Source: Candidatus Riflebacteria bacterium HGW-Riflebacteria-2 (GTDB lineage: Bacteria; Muiribacteriota; Ozemobacteria; Ozemobacterales; Ozemobacteraceae). From it: 64,000 bases of DNA. Positions 18,839-26,634 of the stretch are shown here, in pieces (the first letter of the stretch is position 1; each line of letters opens with the position of its first letter). The DNA is taken from assembly GCA_002839435.1 (NCBI GenBank), contig PGYA01000009.1, positions 38,036-102,035 on the forward strand. The letters run 5' to 3'. Under the pieces are notes generated by a model. That model was given only the letters and a program-made list of their open reading frames with translations. It was not told the DNA's origin and ran no database searches. The position numbers and the translations under genes were made by a program.

Positions 18839-19558
18839 ATGGATATTTTAAGAAGAACTGGTCGAATATTCAGGATTGTAACACTCTGTTTGCCATGGCT
18901 GGCTCTTCTGTTGCCGGCGGTCGTCGCTGCAGATCCAGTACATGTTGCTGTGCGCAGTCTTGATTTTAGTATGTTCAGCCGCGTAATGGAGTCTCAACAG
19001 GATTTAACTGCCACCGACAGCACTGGTATGACTGCTTTGCACCATGCCTGCGCTCTTGGAGCGGTTGAAATGGTTGAAGCGCTTCTGGAAAAAGGGGCTT
19101 TGGCTTCGCAAACCTGTAATGGTGGCAATAATGCCATGCATTATGCTGTAAGCATGGGTGCTATCTGTCTCGATCCCGAGCCACCCAGAAGTTCTGTTAC
19201 CATTTGTCCATTGACTGTTCCGGCCATGCTGGCTTCAGCCGGGGTCGATGTGAATTTACAGAACAACAAGGGTGAGACGCCTCTGCATATAGCTGCCCGC
19301 AATGGCCTGGTGGGTGTGATTGCCAATCTGTTGCAGGCGGGAGCTGACCCTGGTATCCGCAACCATGCTGGTGAAACTCCGCTGCATCTTGTTGGCGGTC
19401 CTCTGCCGCATATTACCGCGCAGGTTCTGCTTTTGCACGGCGCCAGGCTTGAGGTTGCCGCGAATGATGGCACCAGTGCGCTTGACCGCGCAAAAGCTCA
19501 GGGCAATCTTTTGTTGATAAATATGTTGATACAATACAATGCGAAGAGTCCAAAATAA
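18839..19558 (+). CDS. Exported ankyrin-repeat protein
   Basis: ATG 18839 is preferred because GGAG (18829-18832) lies six bases upstream; ATG 18827 is also in frame. A signal sequence (VTLCLPWLALLLPAVVAADP) precedes about five ankyrin repeats. Clear repeats: TGMTALHHACALGAVEMVEA, NNAMHYAVSMG, KGETPLHIAARNGLVGVIAN, AGETPLHLVGG and GTSALDRAKAQG. One repeat is interrupted by a ~25-residue insert rich in Pro and Cys (CLDPEPPRSSVTICPL). Ankyrin repeats bind proteins; here probably in the periplasm. The 3' end overlaps the next gene by 20 bases. Confidence 0.88.
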   Translation: MDILRRTGRIFRIVTLCLPWLALLLPAVVAADPVHVAVRSLDFSMFSRVMESQQDLTATDSTGMTALHHACALGAVEMVEALLEKGALASQTCNGGNNAMHYAVSMGAICLDPEPPRSSVTICPLTVPAMLASAGVDVNLQNNKGETPLHIAARNGLVGVIANLLQAGADPGIRNHAGETPLHLVGGPLPHITAQVLLLHGARLEVAANDGTSALDRAKAQGNLLLINMLIQYNAKSPK

Positions 19559-20006
19559 GGCAATTCTGATATGCCTGGCCATCGCTGTGGCCTCTTTTTC
19601 AGGCCGATTGCTTGCCTGTATGGGTAACTGCTCGAACGGCGTCTGCAGTCTGGCTTCGGTTACCTTTGCCATTCCAGAATCGGTGATTACTGCCGACACA
19701 TTGGCAATTTTGCTCAAGTCTGGCAATGTGGGTCTGATAGAATGTCGCAGTGCCGGCCAGACGACCGATCTGAGAATTCCTGGTGCCATGGTGATTCGCG
19801 ACGATGTCGTTATTGCAAGCATAACAGAGCAGTTGCCATCGAGAGACCGAATGCTGATCATCTATCCTGGTGCCGAAGGTGGCAATATCGACGTAATGAT
19901 CGCAGAGCTTCGCAAGCAGGGTTATCTGAGTATCCTGAAATTTCAGGCCGGAATACAGGGCTGGCTGACTTATGGTTACCAGGCTGAAGGAGAAGGAATA
20001 CCCTGA
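19539..20006 (+). CDS. Exported rhodanese-like protein, active-site Cys missing
   Basis: 155 residues. A signal segment (AILICLAIAVASFSG) ends in LLAC, a possible but atypical lipobox (Cys 27), and is followed by C31 and C36 (MGNCSNGVC). The rest fits a rhodanese fold: VGLIECRSAGQTTDLRIPGA matches the 'vlIDvR-..Eyx.GHIpGA' region, and the last ~30 residues match the 'L...G...v..l.GG...W' end (QAGIQGWLTYGY). The catalytic loop, normally CxxGxR, reads IYPGAEGGN, so the persulfide Cys is replaced by Pro. It is probably a non-catalytic binding domain. Confidence 0.75.
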   Translation: MRRVQNKAILICLAIAVASFSGRLLACMGNCSNGVCSLASVTFAIPESVITADTLAILLKSGNVGLIECRSAGQTTDLRIPGAMVIRDDVVIASITEQLPSRDRMLIIYPGAEGGNIDVMIAELRKQGYLSILKFQAGIQGWLTYGYQAEGEGIP

Positions 20007-20037
20007 CCCTTCTTTTTTCGAGGTTGTTGTCTCATGC

Positions 20038-20066
20038 TTGCCATACAGAGGCAAAAACGATACACT
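20038..20066 (+). promoter_or_regulatory. Candidate promoter of the TAXI-type gene, leaderless geometry
   Basis: TTGCCA (20038-20043), 17-base spacer, TACACT (20061-20066), then six bases to the ATG at 20073. No Shine-Dalgarno precedes that ATG. The predicted transcription start coincides with the start codon. Confidence 0.45.
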
Positions 20067-20072
20067 TAGCTG

Positions 20073-21125
20073 ATGAACAACAAGAGACGCGGAATTTTGC
20101 CGACTTTTATCTGGCCAATTGCCTTGGTGATGGCAACTCTGGCACTTTTTCTGCTTGCTGTTCCTGACCCGCCGCGCGCTGAAGCGCCTATCCCGCCGCA
20201 GCTCTATTCGTCGTCATTTCAGCTGATTGGCACTGGTAACCGACTTGGCACCTATTATCCGGTTGGCAGTATTCTCTCTAAATGGATCAACTCGCAACTC
20301 GGTAGCGAAGGTGTTTTCAAACCAGTAGAAACCAATGGTTCGATCGATAATGTGCGCCTGATTACCCAGGGTAAAGTTTTGCTGGGAATGGCCGAAAGCC
20401 GCATTATCAAAGAGACGATGCTTGGCAACGCTTCGTCGCCGCTGCGCCTCGTCTGGCCGTTGTGGAATGATGTCGTCCACATTTTGCGCGCTCCAGAACG
20501 CTTTGAGCCTGGCGAAAGCTTTCCCGGGCGTCTCAATGTCTTTCTTGGCCAGCTCAACTCTTCAACCCGGCGCACTTCGCTCGAAATCATCGATGCGCTT
20601 GGCCTTTACCGCCGCCGAACCAGCGCCGAAATTCCGATCGAGGCCGTTTTAAACTCACTGGCCAACGGAAACATCGGCTATGCCACCATACAGGCTGGTG
20701 TGCCCAACCGCACGGTTTCGGATGCCTTGAACTTGCATGGCTGCTCTCTTATCAGTCTCAGCGATACCGAGATAGATAAAATATTGCAAAAGGTTTCAAC
20801 TGCCAGGCGGGTATCTATTTCAGCCGGATTCTACGGAGAATCGCAGCCCGAAATCCAGACTGTGGGACTTCCAAATATGCTGGTGGCAAGTGTCGAAACC
20901 TCAGATGAGGCTGTCGGGCTGATTTTAGAAAGCATAGTCAAGGGCTCGTCTCATCTCAAACTCCATCATCAGGCGATAGGCAATGTTCCTGTTGATCCTG
21001 AAACAGCAATGAACATCATGCAGGAAGCTGGCGTGCCCATCCATCCCGGCACCCTGATCTGGCTCGAAAAAAATGCACAGGGTAAGCAGGCTGCGTCGAT
21101 GGCAGGAGGTACTGCCAATGAATGA
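20073..21125 (+). CDS. TAXI-family TRAP-type solute-binding protein, membrane-anchored
   Basis: 350 residues. A single N-terminal hydrophobic helix (FIWPIALVMATLALFLLAVP) acts as anchor or signal. The domain then begins with FQLIGTGNRLGTYYPVGS, the hallmark of TAXI (TRAP-associated extracytoplasmic immunogenic) binding proteins, and ends near IHPGTLIWLEKNA, matching the family's 'HPGA..yy.E' end. TAXI proteins bind small acids such as glutamate for TRAP transporters. No DctQ/DctM permease genes are nearby; instead it lies between two pseudopilin sets, and its 3' end overlaps a PilX-like gene by eight bases. The ligand is unknown. Confidence 0.85.
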   Translation: MNNKRRGILPTFIWPIALVMATLALFLLAVPDPPRAEAPIPPQLYSSSFQLIGTGNRLGTYYPVGSILSKWINSQLGSEGVFKPVETNGSIDNVRLITQGKVLLGMAESRIIKETMLGNASSPLRLVWPLWNDVVHILRAPERFEPGESFPGRLNVFLGQLNSSTRRTSLEIIDALGLYRRRTSAEIPIEAVLNSLANGNIGYATIQAGVPNRTVSDALNLHGCSLISLSDTEIDKILQKVSTARRVSISAGFYGESQPEIQTVGLPNMLVASVETSDEAVGLILESIVKGSSHLKLHHQAIGNVPVDPETAMNIMQEAGVPIHPGTLIWLEKNAQGKQAASMAGGTANE

Positions 21126-23262
21126 GAGCACTCTGATGAACGGCAGACGAAGTCGCGCCGGCATTGTTTTGTTTGTCGTGCTTGGCAGCATTTTTCTATT
21201 GAGCATTCTTATAATGTCTTACAATCATCTGGTGCGTGGAAAATTCAACGAAAGCCGCGAGTTGCTCAAGCATCTGCGCGCCATGAAGTGTGCGCAGTCG
21301 ATTACCCGTTACATCGTTGGACGCATGAAATCAGATCTTACCGACCCCGGTACCGATTCCAGTTCGTCCGGGCAGGTTCTGCGCGCCGCTTTTCGCGAAA
21401 ACAGCGCCTCCGGCATCAGAGACAATATTCTGGCCAAGTGGTTCCCGCAGATTGGCATCAGCGATCTGCGCGCCAGCCTTACAGCCAATCAGTCCTATGA
21501 GGTAAGCCTTAATACTAATTTTGAGGTCAGCGAGGTCAAGGCGCTTGACGATGGCAAAGGGCAAGTCCTTTATCTAAGTTTTGAAAAATCTGGCAAATTA
21601 AAGGTTTCGGTGACAGTTCAGGTAGATAATGCGGTAGAAACCTGGGAAGAAGAGCGTCCTTTCAGGGTTGTCATGCCGTTCCCGATGCCAATAACCAAGT
21701 TCAATCTTTATCTGCGTGACGCGGCGAACGGCAACGATACCAGGTTCAACACAGTTACTATCGCAACTCCCGAAACCGGCCAGCCGAACGCAAATTCGCC
21801 GAAGCCACTGATTTTTATCAATGGCGCGTCAAATACGTCGAATACACCAGAAGACGTCTGGAGAAATCGTGGCTGGATCTATCTTGGCGGTGGCCCGCTG
21901 TTGCTCAATCGCTCTGCCGGCAGCAGTGAGTATGGGCAGAATTTCCATTCATATTTCCCTTCTGCCAACAAGCCGGTTACCCTTATATTCAGCTTCCCGC
22001 CACAGCCGGTTGGCAGCACTAATGTCTGTTTCAGCGTGGCGCGCTGGGGATTCGCCGAAACTGTTTACAGTGGCACGCACGGCTCCCTATGGGAAAAAGT
22101 TCTAAAACGCGACTTCCTCAAATATCCGCCGGGAAGCGCTCAAAGTCGCTGGGCCAGCAGCTGTCTGCATCTTTTCGGTGCCAACAAAACAGATTCCGGG
22201 GCTTCGATGATCAGTCATACCCGTGTTATTGGTGATGTCAAAGACCGTTTTATCGAGATCTGCTATCTCGCCGATGCCTCGAGCAAAGATCCGGTTGGGG
22301 CCATGATTTCTATGGGTTCGAACGAGTATCGGGCTGCTACCAGTCAGGCATCGAACATTGCCGGCATGTCCACGCTTTTTGTTGAAAACAAGCTGGTTCA
22401 CATGCCGAATGGCCCATCTGCCCTTGGCGTCCAGGACTTGCACGAACTTGAACCGTTTTTTCTCTCGATGCCCTGGCTGAGCACCGACGGAACTCTCTGT
22501 TATTACACTATCATGAGCAAGGTCGATGAGTGTTCATACAGCGAAATCTACGATATGATCGCGCAATACACCTCAACCAACCAGTTAATCGATATTCCGC
22601 CGGATGACGCAGCGCCGAAGACCACCGAAATGCTTTTCGGTGACGAAATAGATGGCATCGATACCCGTAATATTGCGATAGACAAAATCGCAGCAGGTGA
22701 TGACACAACGCTTGGCATGGCGCGTCGTGTCTGTTACGAGGTCCGGCCGGAACAGGGAAAAACCCTCTTTCAGCTTCTCAGCGAGAATTTCTGCCAGGAT
22801 AAAAACAAGCGATTACATCTTGGTAACTCCGTTCTCAAGGTTGTTACCGAGCAAGGCGCCGGGATGACTCTCGCAGACGGCCTTGGCCGATACAGCGGCG
22901 GAAACCTGATAGTCGATGGACCGATAACTGTCGGCACCTTTGAGCAGGCCAATTCTGCTTTTGATCCACCCTTGATGATTACAGCCGAGAAAGGTGCGAT
23001 AACCCTTAAAAACAGCAGCAATGGTAGCAACCTTTTTACGGCGTATTTTATGGCTCTTGATAAAAACCTTGGTGAAATCAAATATGATAATCCCAATGCA
23101 CCGATAAATCTTGTTGGCGGTATTGCCGCCAACTCGCTTGACCCTGCCAATATCGCCGGTGGAGGTGTCCTGACCTATAATGTTTCTCTTGATCCGACCG
23201 TGGATAAGTTTACCGAAAAATACATCGGTATCGTAATTGGGCCGGCTGGAGGTGACATATGA
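21118..23262 (+). CDS. Large PilX/GspK-like pseudopilin (set 2)
   Basis: ATG 21118 is chosen because GGAGG (21105-21109) lies eight bases upstream; an in-frame ATG at 21073 lies inside the previous gene. About 714 residues, far longer than ordinary PilX or GspK (~200-330). N-terminus MNESTLMNGRRSRA then GIVLFVVLGSIFLLSILIMS: a basic leader, a Gly and a hydrophobic helix without Glu at +5, as in GspK/PilX. The remaining ~670 residues are predicted extracellular and beta-rich. The C-terminal ~130 residues (TAEKGAITLKNSSNGSNL, then NLVGGIAANSL) resemble a right-handed beta-helix-like end. Stop overlaps the PilV-like gene. Confidence 0.8.
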   Translation: MNESTLMNGRRSRAGIVLFVVLGSIFLLSILIMSYNHLVRGKFNESRELLKHLRAMKCAQSITRYIVGRMKSDLTDPGTDSSSSGQVLRAAFRENSASGIRDNILAKWFPQIGISDLRASLTANQSYEVSLNTNFEVSEVKALDDGKGQVLYLSFEKSGKLKVSVTVQVDNAVETWEEERPFRVVMPFPMPITKFNLYLRDAANGNDTRFNTVTIATPETGQPNANSPKPLIFINGASNTSNTPEDVWRNRGWIYLGGGPLLLNRSAGSSEYGQNFHSYFPSANKPVTLIFSFPPQPVGSTNVCFSVARWGFAETVYSGTHGSLWEKVLKRDFLKYPPGSAQSRWASSCLHLFGANKTDSGASMISHTRVIGDVKDRFIEICYLADASSKDPVGAMISMGSNEYRAATSQASNIAGMSTLFVENKLVHMPNGPSALGVQDLHELEPFFLSMPWLSTDGTLCYYTIMSKVDECSYSEIYDMIAQYTSTNQLIDIPPDDAAPKTTEMLFGDEIDGIDTRNIAIDKIAAGDDTTLGMARRVCYEVRPEQGKTLFQLLSENFCQDKNKRLHLGNSVLKVVTEQGAGMTLADGLGRYSGGNLIVDGPITVGTFEQANSAFDPPLMITAEKGAITLKNSSNGSNLFTAYFMALDKNLGEIKYDNPNAPINLVGGIAANSLDPANIAGGGVLTYNVSLDPTVDKFTEKYIGIVIGPAGGDI

Positions 23263-23705
23263 AGCGACGTGGTGTCAGTCTGCTTGAAATCCTTATTGCC
23301 AGCGGAATAATGATTACGGCGATGGTGCCGCTATGGGGCCTCATGGGCTCTTCGCATAAGCAGGTCACGCTTTCAGCAGATGAGATAAGGGTCAGTCAGC
23401 TGGCTGTCGAAATTCTCGAACAAATAGAGAATATTGGCTGGAATCCTGCCGACGGTAATTATCCTGTTGCGGCAGATAGCGGTAAGCAGATCAGCATTGG
23501 TACGGCTGACAAGATCAATGTGCAGATCGGTAGTTACCCGGCATACCTCACTGTAACCGGCATGTTAAATGTTAAGACTTATCCGCCGCCCCCTGGAGCC
23601 GGCACAGGAAAGATCATGTCTCTACTGCTCAATTACAAGAGCAAGGAGCAGGTAGGCGATGAGAACAAGAGTTATGAACTGTCAACTTTTGTAAGCGGGA
23701 ATTAA
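23259..23705 (+). CDS. Minor pseudopilin, PilV/GspI-like (set 2)
   Basis: 148 residues. Leader MKRRG then VSLLEILIASGIMITAMVPL, with cleavage G5/V6 and Glu at +5 (E10). The sequence after the helix (SADEIRVSQLAVEILEQIEN) is like PilV/GspI subunits, where 'A..la..lle.i' follows the transmembrane helix. The small globular domain ends in a Pro-rich turn (YPPPPGAGTG) and a final strand. Overlaps the upstream gene by four bases and is followed two bases later by the next pseudopilin. Confidence 0.88.
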   Translation: MKRRGVSLLEILIASGIMITAMVPLWGLMGSSHKQVTLSADEIRVSQLAVEILEQIENIGWNPADGNYPVAADSGKQISIGTADKINVQIGSYPAYLTVTGMLNVKTYPPPPGAGTGKIMSLLLNYKSKEQVGDENKSYELSTFVSGN

Positions 23706-23707
23706 TT

Positions 23708-24253
23708 GTGAAAAGAGCTTTTACTTTTGCAGAACTGCTGGTAGCAGCAGGCATTGTCGTGGTTATTGCGGGTGGCGTAATAATCGCGATGACGCGCGGT
23801 GCTTCAAATGTTCATCGTGGCAGTTTCCATGCGGTTGCGGCCAATCAGGCGGCCTGGATCGTTTCGCTGATGCGTAACGATATTGCCAGGTCAGATATTG
23901 ATCGTATCATTCTGGTGCCCGAAAGCGGCAAAACCTGGAAAGGCACTACTGATTTCAAGGTGCAGACACATGGCGGTGTGGTTGTTGATTACACCGTCGA
24001 AGAACTGCCAACCGGCAAGGTTTTTGTCAGAAGCGAATCGGGCGGTCGCAAACAACGTTTTGCCGCTGAGTATCTCGCTGATTTTTCCCTGGAATATGAT
24101 GCAGGCAGTATGCTCGTGAGTATGCTTTTTAAAGATCCGGCTGCGCAGGCGATAGATTTTGAATGGACTGCCCGCATTTATCCTCCAGCTCAGGCCGGTC
24201 CCGACCGTTTCTGGAAGTCATTGAAAGAAATTGAAGCAAGTGCAACACCCTGA
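23708..24253 (+). CDS. Minor pseudopilin, PilW/GspJ-like (set 2)
   Basis: 181 residues with GTG start two bases after the preceding stop. Leader is only MKRA, then FTFAELLVAAGIVVVIAGGV. Cleavage would be A4/F5 with Glu at +5 (E9); as in set 1 the -1 residue is Ala. After the helix comes AANQAAWIVSLMRNDIARSD, matching the 'l...lr.Dl.ra' segment of PilW/GspJ. The 3' end overlaps the next gene by 23 bases. Confidence 0.86.
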   Translation: MKRAFTFAELLVAAGIVVVIAGGVIIAMTRGASNVHRGSFHAVAANQAAWIVSLMRNDIARSDIDRIILVPESGKTWKGTTDFKVQTHGGVVVDYTVEELPTGKVFVRSESGGRKQRFAAEYLADFSLEYDAGSMLVSMLFKDPAAQAIDFEWTARIYPPAQAGPDRFWKSLKEIEASATP

Positions 24254-24866
24254 CAGCAAAGCCTCAGGCAGGCGTAGAGTCTTGATTTTACCGGCATTTT
24301 TGGTGCTGGGGTTGGCGATATTGTCCTTTACCGGTTGTTGTGGCGGTTACAGTTATTCCAGTTACCGGAGCCAGGCTGAATACGCGCTGTCGAAGAAAAA
24401 TTTCAAGAAGGCGCATGAGCTTTATGCAATGATTTTCAACCAGGAAAGCAAACTGGTTGAGGTCGATATGGAGAAGGTCACCTGGGCGTTTTACCGGCTC
24501 GGCGTAATTGCCGAGGTGACCGGCGATTTGCGCATGGCGCTTGGCTATTACTGGGGCGACAAGATAGATGAGGGCTACTATCAGAATTACACCCGGCTCG
24601 CCTGGCTGGCTCAGCAGGGCTGGGACTGGCTCGATGCCGGCAATCCGCCGCGCAGTATCGAGGCCATACTAGATCTCGAAGAAAACGGCCGGCCGCCGGA
24701 AAAGCTGACCGTCGAGCGCAGGAAAAAGGAAGTTGTGGTTACGCGCGAACCTGAGCGCAACGAAAAGCCGGTCAGGAAGAAAGATAACCGGCCACGGGCA
24801 ACCTACAACCGTTCGCTTACCCCGCCGCCATCAGGCGCGCGAGGGCCATTCAAGGTTTTTCACTGA
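24231..24866 (+). CDS. Predicted lipoprotein with TPR-like helices, end of pseudopilin operon
   Basis: 211 residues, TTG start inside the preceding gene. A basic N-terminus and hydrophobic segment (VLILPAFLVLGLAILSFTG) lead to C36-C37; the lipobox FTGC has an unusual Phe at -3 but is shared with the lipoprotein at 39975-41309. A TPR-like helix pair follows (QAEYALSKKNFKKAHELYAM and RLGVIAEVTGDLRMALGYYW), then a highly basic, Pro-rich tail. It could be a PilF/pilotin-like helper of the pseudopilus, but that is inferred from TPR content and position only. Confidence 0.75.
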   Translation: MKQVQHPDSKASGRRRVLILPAFLVLGLAILSFTGCCGGYSYSSYRSQAEYALSKKNFKKAHELYAMIFNQESKLVEVDMEKVTWAFYRLGVIAEVTGDLRMALGYYWGDKIDEGYYQNYTRLAWLAQQGWDWLDAGNPPRSIEAILDLEENGRPPEKLTVERRKKEVVVTREPERNEKPVRKKDNRPRATYNRSLTPPPSGARGPFKVFH

Positions 24867-25376
24867 CTATCTGGTCTGGATCTTGAATCCGATGGGTTGG
24901 CTTTCCTCACCTGGCGACTGTAGAAAGTTTGACAGGCGCCCAAGAAGATTGCGTCGGGCCACTTCGAACAGATACTCACAAAAATCGTTGATGCCTTCAT
25001 TGCTGTTGACGAACTCTTTTTCGTCATCCATGCTGAAGCGGATCTTTGAACCGGTTTTTTTGAACATCACCATGAAGGTGAAAAATTTTTCTTCAAGGTC
25101 GTCACCGTTGACGTTGATGGCAAAGCCTATGGCAGCGGTACCGTTTTCGCCAAATTCGGTGTCGAGCGCGTCGCCCGGAATCATCTGATTTTTATAGACA
25201 AAGCCGCTGCTGGGCTGAAACATGAACACTTTTGTTTCGACACAATTCAGGCTTTCGATTACGGAATTGCGCAGGTCGTGGACAAACTCGTGGCATTCGC
25301 GGCGATACTGGTCGCACTCTGCTACTCCGCGGTCGTAAGCCTCGCACAGTTGTTTATATCTGTTACGTCTGGGCAT
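24867..25376 (-). CDS. Hypothetical 169-residue protein
   Basis: Not recognised. The frame is open to 25541, but the ATG at 25376 is chosen since AAGGAGAA (25381-25388, minus strand) gives about six bases between GGAG and that ATG; an adjacent ATG at 25379 is possible. The product is soluble, with a charged N-terminal helical region holding three Cys residues (LCEAYDRG, ECDQYRREC) and a beta-rich centre (KVFMFQPSSGFVYKNQM). It converges with the pseudopilin operon without an intergenic gap. Confidence 0.7.
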   Translation of the reverse strand: MPRRNRYKQLCEAYDRGVAECDQYRRECHEFVHDLRNSVIESLNCVETKVFMFQPSSGFVYKNQMIPGDALDTEFGENGTAAIGFAINVNGDDLEEKFFTFMVMFKKTGSKIRFSMDDEKEFVNSNEGINDFCEYLFEVARRNLLGRLSNFLQSPGEESQPIGFKIQTR

Positions 25377-25407
25377 CATTTTCTCCTTGCATGGCTTTCT
25401 GTTGCTA

Positions 25408-25436
25408 ATTATGTCACTGCCTGCATGTTTTAACAA
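25408..25436 (-). promoter_or_regulatory. Promoter for the 169-residue hypothetical gene
   Basis: Minus strand: -35 TTGTTA (25431-25436), 17-base spacer, -10 CATAAT (25408-25413). It leaves a leader of about 25 bases that includes the AAGGAG site of the gene starting at 25376. Confidence 0.6.
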
Positions 25437-25466
25437 GCCGCAAAAGTGTAAATTTGCGAAGAATAT

Positions 25467-25495
25467 TTGGCAGCTTATCATTTTGTGAGTATAAT
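25467..25495 (+). promoter_or_regulatory. Promoter for the YvyF-like gene
   Basis: Plus strand: -35 TTGGCA (25467-25472), 17-base spacer, perfect -10 TATAAT (25490-25495). It diverges from the minus-strand promoter 31 bases away. The ATG at 25540 has its own Shine-Dalgarno (GAGGAG, about ten bases upstream). Confidence 0.7.
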
Positions 25496-25539
25496 GAAAA
25501 AATAATGGTGTACACAGATGGGTTGATGAGGAGTGGAAC

Positions 25540-26049
25540 ATGCCTGAAGTAAAGTCATGTCCTGATTGCGGAAAACTATACGTTAAATTCGCGGGGGCAG
25601 TGTGCCCGGCCTGTCGTGCTATACGGCAGGAACAGCTTAATGCCGCAATTGGTCTGGTTAAGTCCAGACCGGGTCTGGCGCTCAGAGAAGTTGGCCGCCT
25701 CTGCGGAGTTTCCGAGAAAGTGCTGCTTGACTTTGCCGAAGAAGGAACGTTTCGCCGACTTGACCTGTCGGTGTCCTATCCATGCCGTTTTTGCTCGGCT
25801 CCAATCGATAACGGCACCATCTGTTCGCGCTGTAGTGAAGAGCTGACTCGACACATTCTAGATCTGCGTGGCAAGCTTGAACAGGACAATACAGAATGGC
25901 GACCGGTGCAGACCAGTGGGCGCTACGCATCGGCGCATGTTCCGGTGCGTGAAAATGATGCCACCAGCCGCAAAGAATCTCTCCTGGACATCCTGTCGCA
26001 GCAATCAAAAAAACGCAAATCGCATCGCCACTATGGCGTAATTCGCTGA
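25540..26049 (+). CDS. YvyF-like flagellar-operon zinc-ribbon protein
   Basis: 169 residues. Two zinc-binding parts flank a helical, DNA-binding-like middle: CPDCGKLYVKFAG then CPACR (residues about 7-26), a segment REVGRLCGVSEKVLLDFAEE resembling the winged or MerR-type helix-turn-helix of YvyF, and YPCRFCSAPIDNGTICSRC (about 86-104). This order matches the Bacillus YvyF/TIGR03826 flagellar operon proteins, whose function is not settled. The C-terminus is basic (QQSKKRKSHRHYG). No flagellar gene is in the window. The assignment comes from motif order and is moderately secure. Confidence 0.75.
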   Translation: MPEVKSCPDCGKLYVKFAGAVCPACRAIRQEQLNAAIGLVKSRPGLALREVGRLCGVSEKVLLDFAEEGTFRRLDLSVSYPCRFCSAPIDNGTICSRCSEELTRHILDLRGKLEQDNTEWRPVQTSGRYASAHVPVRENDATSRKESLLDILSQQSKKRKSHRHYGVIR

Positions 26050-26475
26050 TCAGATCAGCGCTTCAAGCTCGGCTGCCAGAATCGCATACTGCATGGCGTA
26101 TTTTTCTTTGTCAGCCTCTTCAGCAGTTTCGATTACCAGTGAGAGTTCGCGCATCTTTGCTTCGATTTCAGTCTTGCGCTGCAGTCGCTCCGGTGGCAGA
26201 TCGGTAGTCGCCGGCCCGGCGATACGTTCGGGTGATTCTTTTATCAGTCCGACATAATTGCCAGTTTTTTCAGAGACCTGCAGAACCGGCTCAAAAGACT
26301 CCCTGAGCATGGCAACGCCTGGCAAGGTCTTGCCGGTTGGTGCGGCATCCTGCAAGCCGGTTTGCACCAGGTCGGCCGCCAGCGATTCGAGCTTTTTGCC
26401 AGACTTCATGGCCTTTTCTTCGAGTTTGCGAATCGTTTCTTCGTTGAGCTCAATTGTCACTTGTTTAATTTCCAT
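26050..26475 (-). CDS. Ribbon-helix-helix-like protein
   Basis: 141 residues. The first 42 residues (KQVTIELNEETIRKLEEKAM then LESLAADLVQTGL) read as a strand followed by two amphipathic helices, the pattern of ribbon-helix-helix DNA-binding domains. The middle is Pro-containing and probably flexible, and the C-terminal 40 residues form an acidic, Ala/Glu-rich helix. It could be a regulator or an antitoxin-like protein, but no toxin gene adjoins it. Its stop abuts that of the YvyF-like gene. No Shine-Dalgarno is visible before the ATG. Confidence 0.65.
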   Translation of the reverse strand: MEIKQVTIELNEETIRKLEEKAMKSGKKLESLAADLVQTGLQDAAPTGKTLPGVAMLRESFEPVLQVSEKTGNYVGLIKESPERIAGPATTDLPPERLQRKTEIEAKMRELSLVIETAEEADKEKYAMQYAILAAELEALI

Positions 26476-26481
26476 AACTCT

Positions 26482-26487
26482 AATTTA
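26482..26487 (-). promoter_or_regulatory. Candidate -10 box of RHH-like gene, leaderless geometry
   Basis: Minus-strand TAAATT exactly six bases before the ATG at 26475. A 17-base spacer leads to TTCTTT, a poor -35. Supported mainly by the same spacing at three other genes. Confidence 0.3.
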
Positions 26488-26634
26488 GCAGAACTTCAGG
26501 CAAAAAAGAACTAAAACAAATATGGCGCCATTGCTGGCGTTGGGGTAAACTGTTACTGGTTGGCGGACTACATCTGACTGAATTTGTGTGTCTTTCGCGG
26601 ATATACAGCATGTCAAACAGGATCTTGCTACAGC

